The translations under genes were made by a program, and so were the position numbers. Below are positions 62,301-64,000 of a DNA stretch of 64,000 bases, piece by piece. The notes beneath the pieces are model-generated. The model did no database searches. It was given only the letters and a program-made list of their open reading frames with translations, and was not told where the DNA came from. Positions within the stretch are counted from its first letter, which is position 1. The number at the start of each line of letters is the position of its first letter. The stretch is from Lateolabrax maculatus. Lineage: Eukaryota; Chordata; Actinopteri; Acropomatiformes; Lateolabracidae. The DNA lies in the NCBI GenBank assembly GCA_031216445.1, contig CM062215.1, forward strand, positions 1,682,001-1,746,000, in the 5' to 3' direction.

Positions 62301-63647
62301 CCATTGCTTCAAGAGTTAATAGCCAGGCTGCGTGAAGCCCAAATACAGTTCATGAAAAAAATAACTTCTCATTTTGAAAAGTATTTCACGTAACACTTCT
62401 GCCTGTCAAAATGTCTTTTTGGTGACCTGGGTTTGACCCACACTGGGAGGGTGGTTCCACTCTGGTCCTCAGCCAGGTCATGCTGGGTCTGGGATGACAG
62501 ATATCAGGGTCACAGCGGGTCTTTGGCTTTGTTTCAGCTATTTGAATCAAATGTTCAGCGACACTTGATTTCTTTTGGCTCAACTTCAAGGCAAACGGAA
62601 TGAAACGCACCCCTCAGGGTACCTGCTGACAGTAACTGCTTCAACAGAACGTGTACTTTAACTCCTGTGGTCTCATATTCAGTCTTGGTTTCAGTGTAAC
62701 TTTACTCCAAATTCTTTTAGATCATACTGTTTATTTATGAAGAATGATTCAGACTATGTTTTCCTGTCAGACCGACGTGATGCACCAGAGTGTGTTTGAG
62801 CTGATCCACACTGAAGACCAGCAGGAGTTCAGGAGTAACCTGCACTGGGCCCTCAACCCCCCTGCCGGCCTCGGACCCCCCTCAGATCCCTCAACAGGTC
62901 TGTCAACGGAACACACACCCAATTCAATTCAGCATGCTGTGTGTTCGATGTGCTGGAGCAGGAAAACCTCTGAATAAATTCAAATTCACTCAAAACATCA
63001 AACATCACACGCCTGCATTACAAACATATATAGATAAATAAATAGATACATACTGTCCTGATAAAAAAATGTTTCAGATTAAAAGCCTTGTGGACTTTTT
63101 GCCCTTCTGTATCTGAACTGAGGTCAGAGAAGTGGCAAAAAAAGGTGACCTTTAATTAAAGCCTCATGTGATGTGATCTAAATGTTACAGTACACACACA
63201 CTCACATGCACTTTGACTAACACAGTGTACACACAGAAACACATCAGCAAACAAAACAAACTCACGCAGTTGCTTTCACCAGCACACTCCTACTGTATAT
63301 ACAGTACACACACACACACATACTTGTCATTCTGCATTAGGTAAGGGTCAGTAGTAGACAGGGTACACACACTACAAACAAACACACAAACAGCAGATCA
63401 AGGTCAGGTTGTCATCTGATGTACAGCCGAGGTTTTAAACACATTTCTATCCTGTATTTTTTATTATAAATCATAATAAAATGTTAATAAATGATCTTTA
63501 ATGTCCTCAGATGGTGAGTCGGTGTCGACCACTTCCTGCCTGGTGAGCTACAACCCCGAGCAGCTCCCGCCTGAGAACTCCTCCTTCCTGGAAAGAGGCT
63601 TCGTCTGCCGCTTCCGCTGTCTGTTGGACAACTCCTCCGGCTTCCTG
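51119..63647 (+). CDS. ahr1: Aryl hydrocarbon receptor 1-type gene, 3' partial
   Basis: bHLH-PAS ligand-activated transcription factor, downstream partner of the tandem pair. Six exons with GT-AG ends: 51119-51159, 52659-52846, 57488-57594, 60731-60820, 62771-62897 and 63511-63647, 690 nt or 230 codons ending in phase 0. It starts MYAGRKRRKPAQKG, a basic N-terminus with a nuclear localisation signal. The bHLH reads VKPTPTEGAKSNPSKRHRDR and then LNSELDRLASLLPFPEDV. PAS-A follows, up to PPENSSFLERGFVCRFRC and LLDNSSGFL. PAS-B and the transactivation region must lie past the right edge. The AHR1 call comes from close likeness of the first two exons to mammalian AHR; which fish AHR1 subtype it is cannot be told. 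No frameshift or stop is seen. Confidence 0.92.
51385..52005. mobile_element. Nested repeats in ahr1 intron 1
   Basis: Outer element flanks: 51385-51455 (agagcttgactgatactg, ggctgataccaatattgatt) and 51885-52005 (ccaatatgcaaaccaatacc, ends ctggtcaggctcta). Between them, 51455-51880 is a separate fish repeat with tttagtaaaagtagtc, cctctgaaatgtagtgaagt and ttgagtaaatgtacttaatt. The inner element appears to have inserted into the outer. Confidence 0.6.
52160..52390 (-). mobile_element. AT-rich MITE-like repeat, reverse
   Basis: ggtttcggtctgttggtcag, gtcacctttgaccccgggaa and atgggcatgttttaccattt follow the reversed family order, 270 bp before the bHLH exon. Confidence 0.7.
52659..52846 (+). CDS. 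ahr1: ahr1 exon 2 (bHLH)
   Basis: 188 nt after acceptor attcag. It holds the DNA-binding basic region (SNPSKRHRDRLNSELDRLAS) and the helix-loop-helix (LLPFPEDVISSLDKLSILRL, SVSFLRTKSFFS). It leaves in phase 1 with donor gtaaga. The KRHRDRLN core is an AHR signature. This is the exon whose counterpart is not found for the upstream receptor. Confidence 0.97.
52847..57487. other. ahr1 intron 2
   Basis: 4.6 kb with no exon recognised. It holds a 14-mer direct repeat (53995-54008 and 54080-54093), a GC-rich block with a CRE (about 55890-56130) and a ctttattgatccctg word near 56739 typical of fish LINE ends. Confidence 0.7.
56040..56047. promoter_or_regulatory. Perfect CRE palindrome in ahr1 intron 2
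   Basis: TGACGTCA followed by a C-rich run (cccccccctccc) in a locally GC-rich block. Binding by CREB/ATF factors is inferred from motif only. Confidence 0.4.
57488..57594 (+). CDS. ahr1: ahr1 exon 3 (linker)
   Basis: 107 nt, phase 1 in and phase 0 out. It starts VALKNQLSNGMNKSSDHSKT and ends PEGELLLQ. The VALK start matches vertebrate AHR. It is 26 codons shorter than the AHR2 counterpart. Confidence 0.93.
58480..58700. repeat. Decayed interspersed repeat (agcatttagcagctaaa type)
   Basis: gaacatagtagagcatttag, cagctaaatatcccgaaatt and gagctaaaagagagagaata match, from memory, a repeat common in percomorph genomes. It is in AHR1 intron 3. Confidence 0.6.
59038..59570. repeat. Three CA/GT microsatellites in ahr1 intron 3
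   Basis: GT run at about 59041-59068, AC run at 59322-59360, GT-rich run at 59503-59570 with GCGTG interruptions. Confidence 0.92.
60731..60820 (+). CDS. ahr1: ahr1 exon 4 (PAS-A first part)
   Basis: Thirty codons, phase 0 at both ends: ALNGFVLVVTAEGNIF then FCSHTIQDYLGFHQ. Same length as the AHR2 exon at 37407-37496. The acceptor is ctgcag and the donor gtaaaa. Confidence 0.96.
62771..62897 (+). CDS. ahr1: ahr1 exon 5 (PAS-A second part)
   Basis: 127 nt starting TDVMHQSVFELIHTEDQQEF and ending in a Pro-rich stretch (PAGLGPPSDPST). The donor is gtctgt at 62898, chosen because it preserves phase 1 and the 127-nt length of the paralogous exon. Confidence 0.93.
63511..63647 (+). CDS. ahr1: ahr1 exon 6 (end of PAS-A)
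   Basis: 137 nt, phase 1 in and phase 0 out: DGESVSTTSCLVSYNPEQLP followed by PENSSFLERGFVCRFRC and LLDNSSGFL. The donor is gtaaga. This is the last AHR1 exon visible; the remaining 353 bases of the window are intron. Confidence 0.95.
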
Positions 63648-63664
63648 GTAAGACGGAAATTTCA

Positions 63665-63735
63665 AGTCAGTTCAGTACAACTTTATTTGTCCCTGTAAGG
63701 GCAATTGTATGCAGCAGCCAGATCAACGGATACAC
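63665..63735. mobile_element. LINE-end-like fragment in ahr1 intron 6
   Basis: cagtacaactttatttgtcc ctgtaagggcaattgtatgc resembles the 'ctttatttgtccccgaagggcaatt' end seen in fish retroelements. Confidence 0.45.
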
Positions 63736-64000
63736 ACACAAACACTGTAAATTGTTTTCCTTAAGAGCGCAAGGTAGTTTTGGGGGTTATAATGTAATTT
63801 CAGATGTCCTGTTATCACTTTAAACCAAGGAAGATCGCTTATATTAACCGGTTTTAGCGATATAGAGACATAATTATTGATATACACTTTCCCAGTCAAA
63901 TAAAGTAGTGAAATCAATCTATATTTGAGGCTTGTAGTGTTTTCAGACCTGTTGTTGCTGTTGGCAGTATGGCGTGCCACCTCAGAGTCCCTCAGTGATC

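Overview
The window is animal genomic DNA, almost certainly from a ray-finned fish of the percomorph type. The evidence is a pair of aryl hydrocarbon receptor (AHR) genes in the teleost AHR2/AHR1 tandem arrangement, small introns with canonical GT-AG ends, many CA/GT microsatellites, and degenerate copies of interspersed repeats common in percomorph genomes. No prokaryotic operon, CRISPR array, rRNA, tRNA or viral gene was found. Both genes are on the plus strand.

Layout. Positions 1-37109 hold no recognisable coding exon. This stretch is probably the upstream part or a very long early intron of the first receptor gene. It contains microsatellites, two minisatellite families, a polypyrimidine tract of about 620 bp, the 3' end of a LINE-like element, many decayed copies of one AT-rich MITE-like repeat in both orientations, and several non-repetitive blocks that look like conserved non-coding candidates. 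Positions 37110-45020 hold nine exons of an AHR2-type receptor (linker, PAS-A, PAS-B, long transactivation exon, short terminal exon), followed by a possible 3' UTR reaching a poly(A) signal near 49652. Positions 50500-51160 form a CpG-rich promoter and first exon. Positions 51119-63647 hold the first six exons of an AHR1-type receptor (N-terminal basic exon, bHLH, linker, PAS-A). The gene runs off the right end of the window.

How they work together. AHRs are ligand-activated bHLH-PAS transcription factors that pair with ARNT, bind xenobiotic response elements and induce cyp1-type genes. The two copies share exon phases and PAS-A exon lengths (90 and 127 nt), as expected from tandem duplication. 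In fish, AHR2 is usually the main mediator of dioxin response.

Most notable points. (1) The AHR2 C-terminus carries an apparent 1-nt deletion: the expected end of the long exon and the conserved last exon are open only in another frame, so the gene as written stops early at 44496. (2) The AHR2 bHLH exon was not found in the 37 kb upstream. (3) The AHR2 PAS-B domain has alanine at the position known to raise dioxin affinity in mouse AHR. (4) Perfect CRE palindromes lie in the AHR1 promoter and in AHR1 intron 2. No wholly new biological system was recognised.
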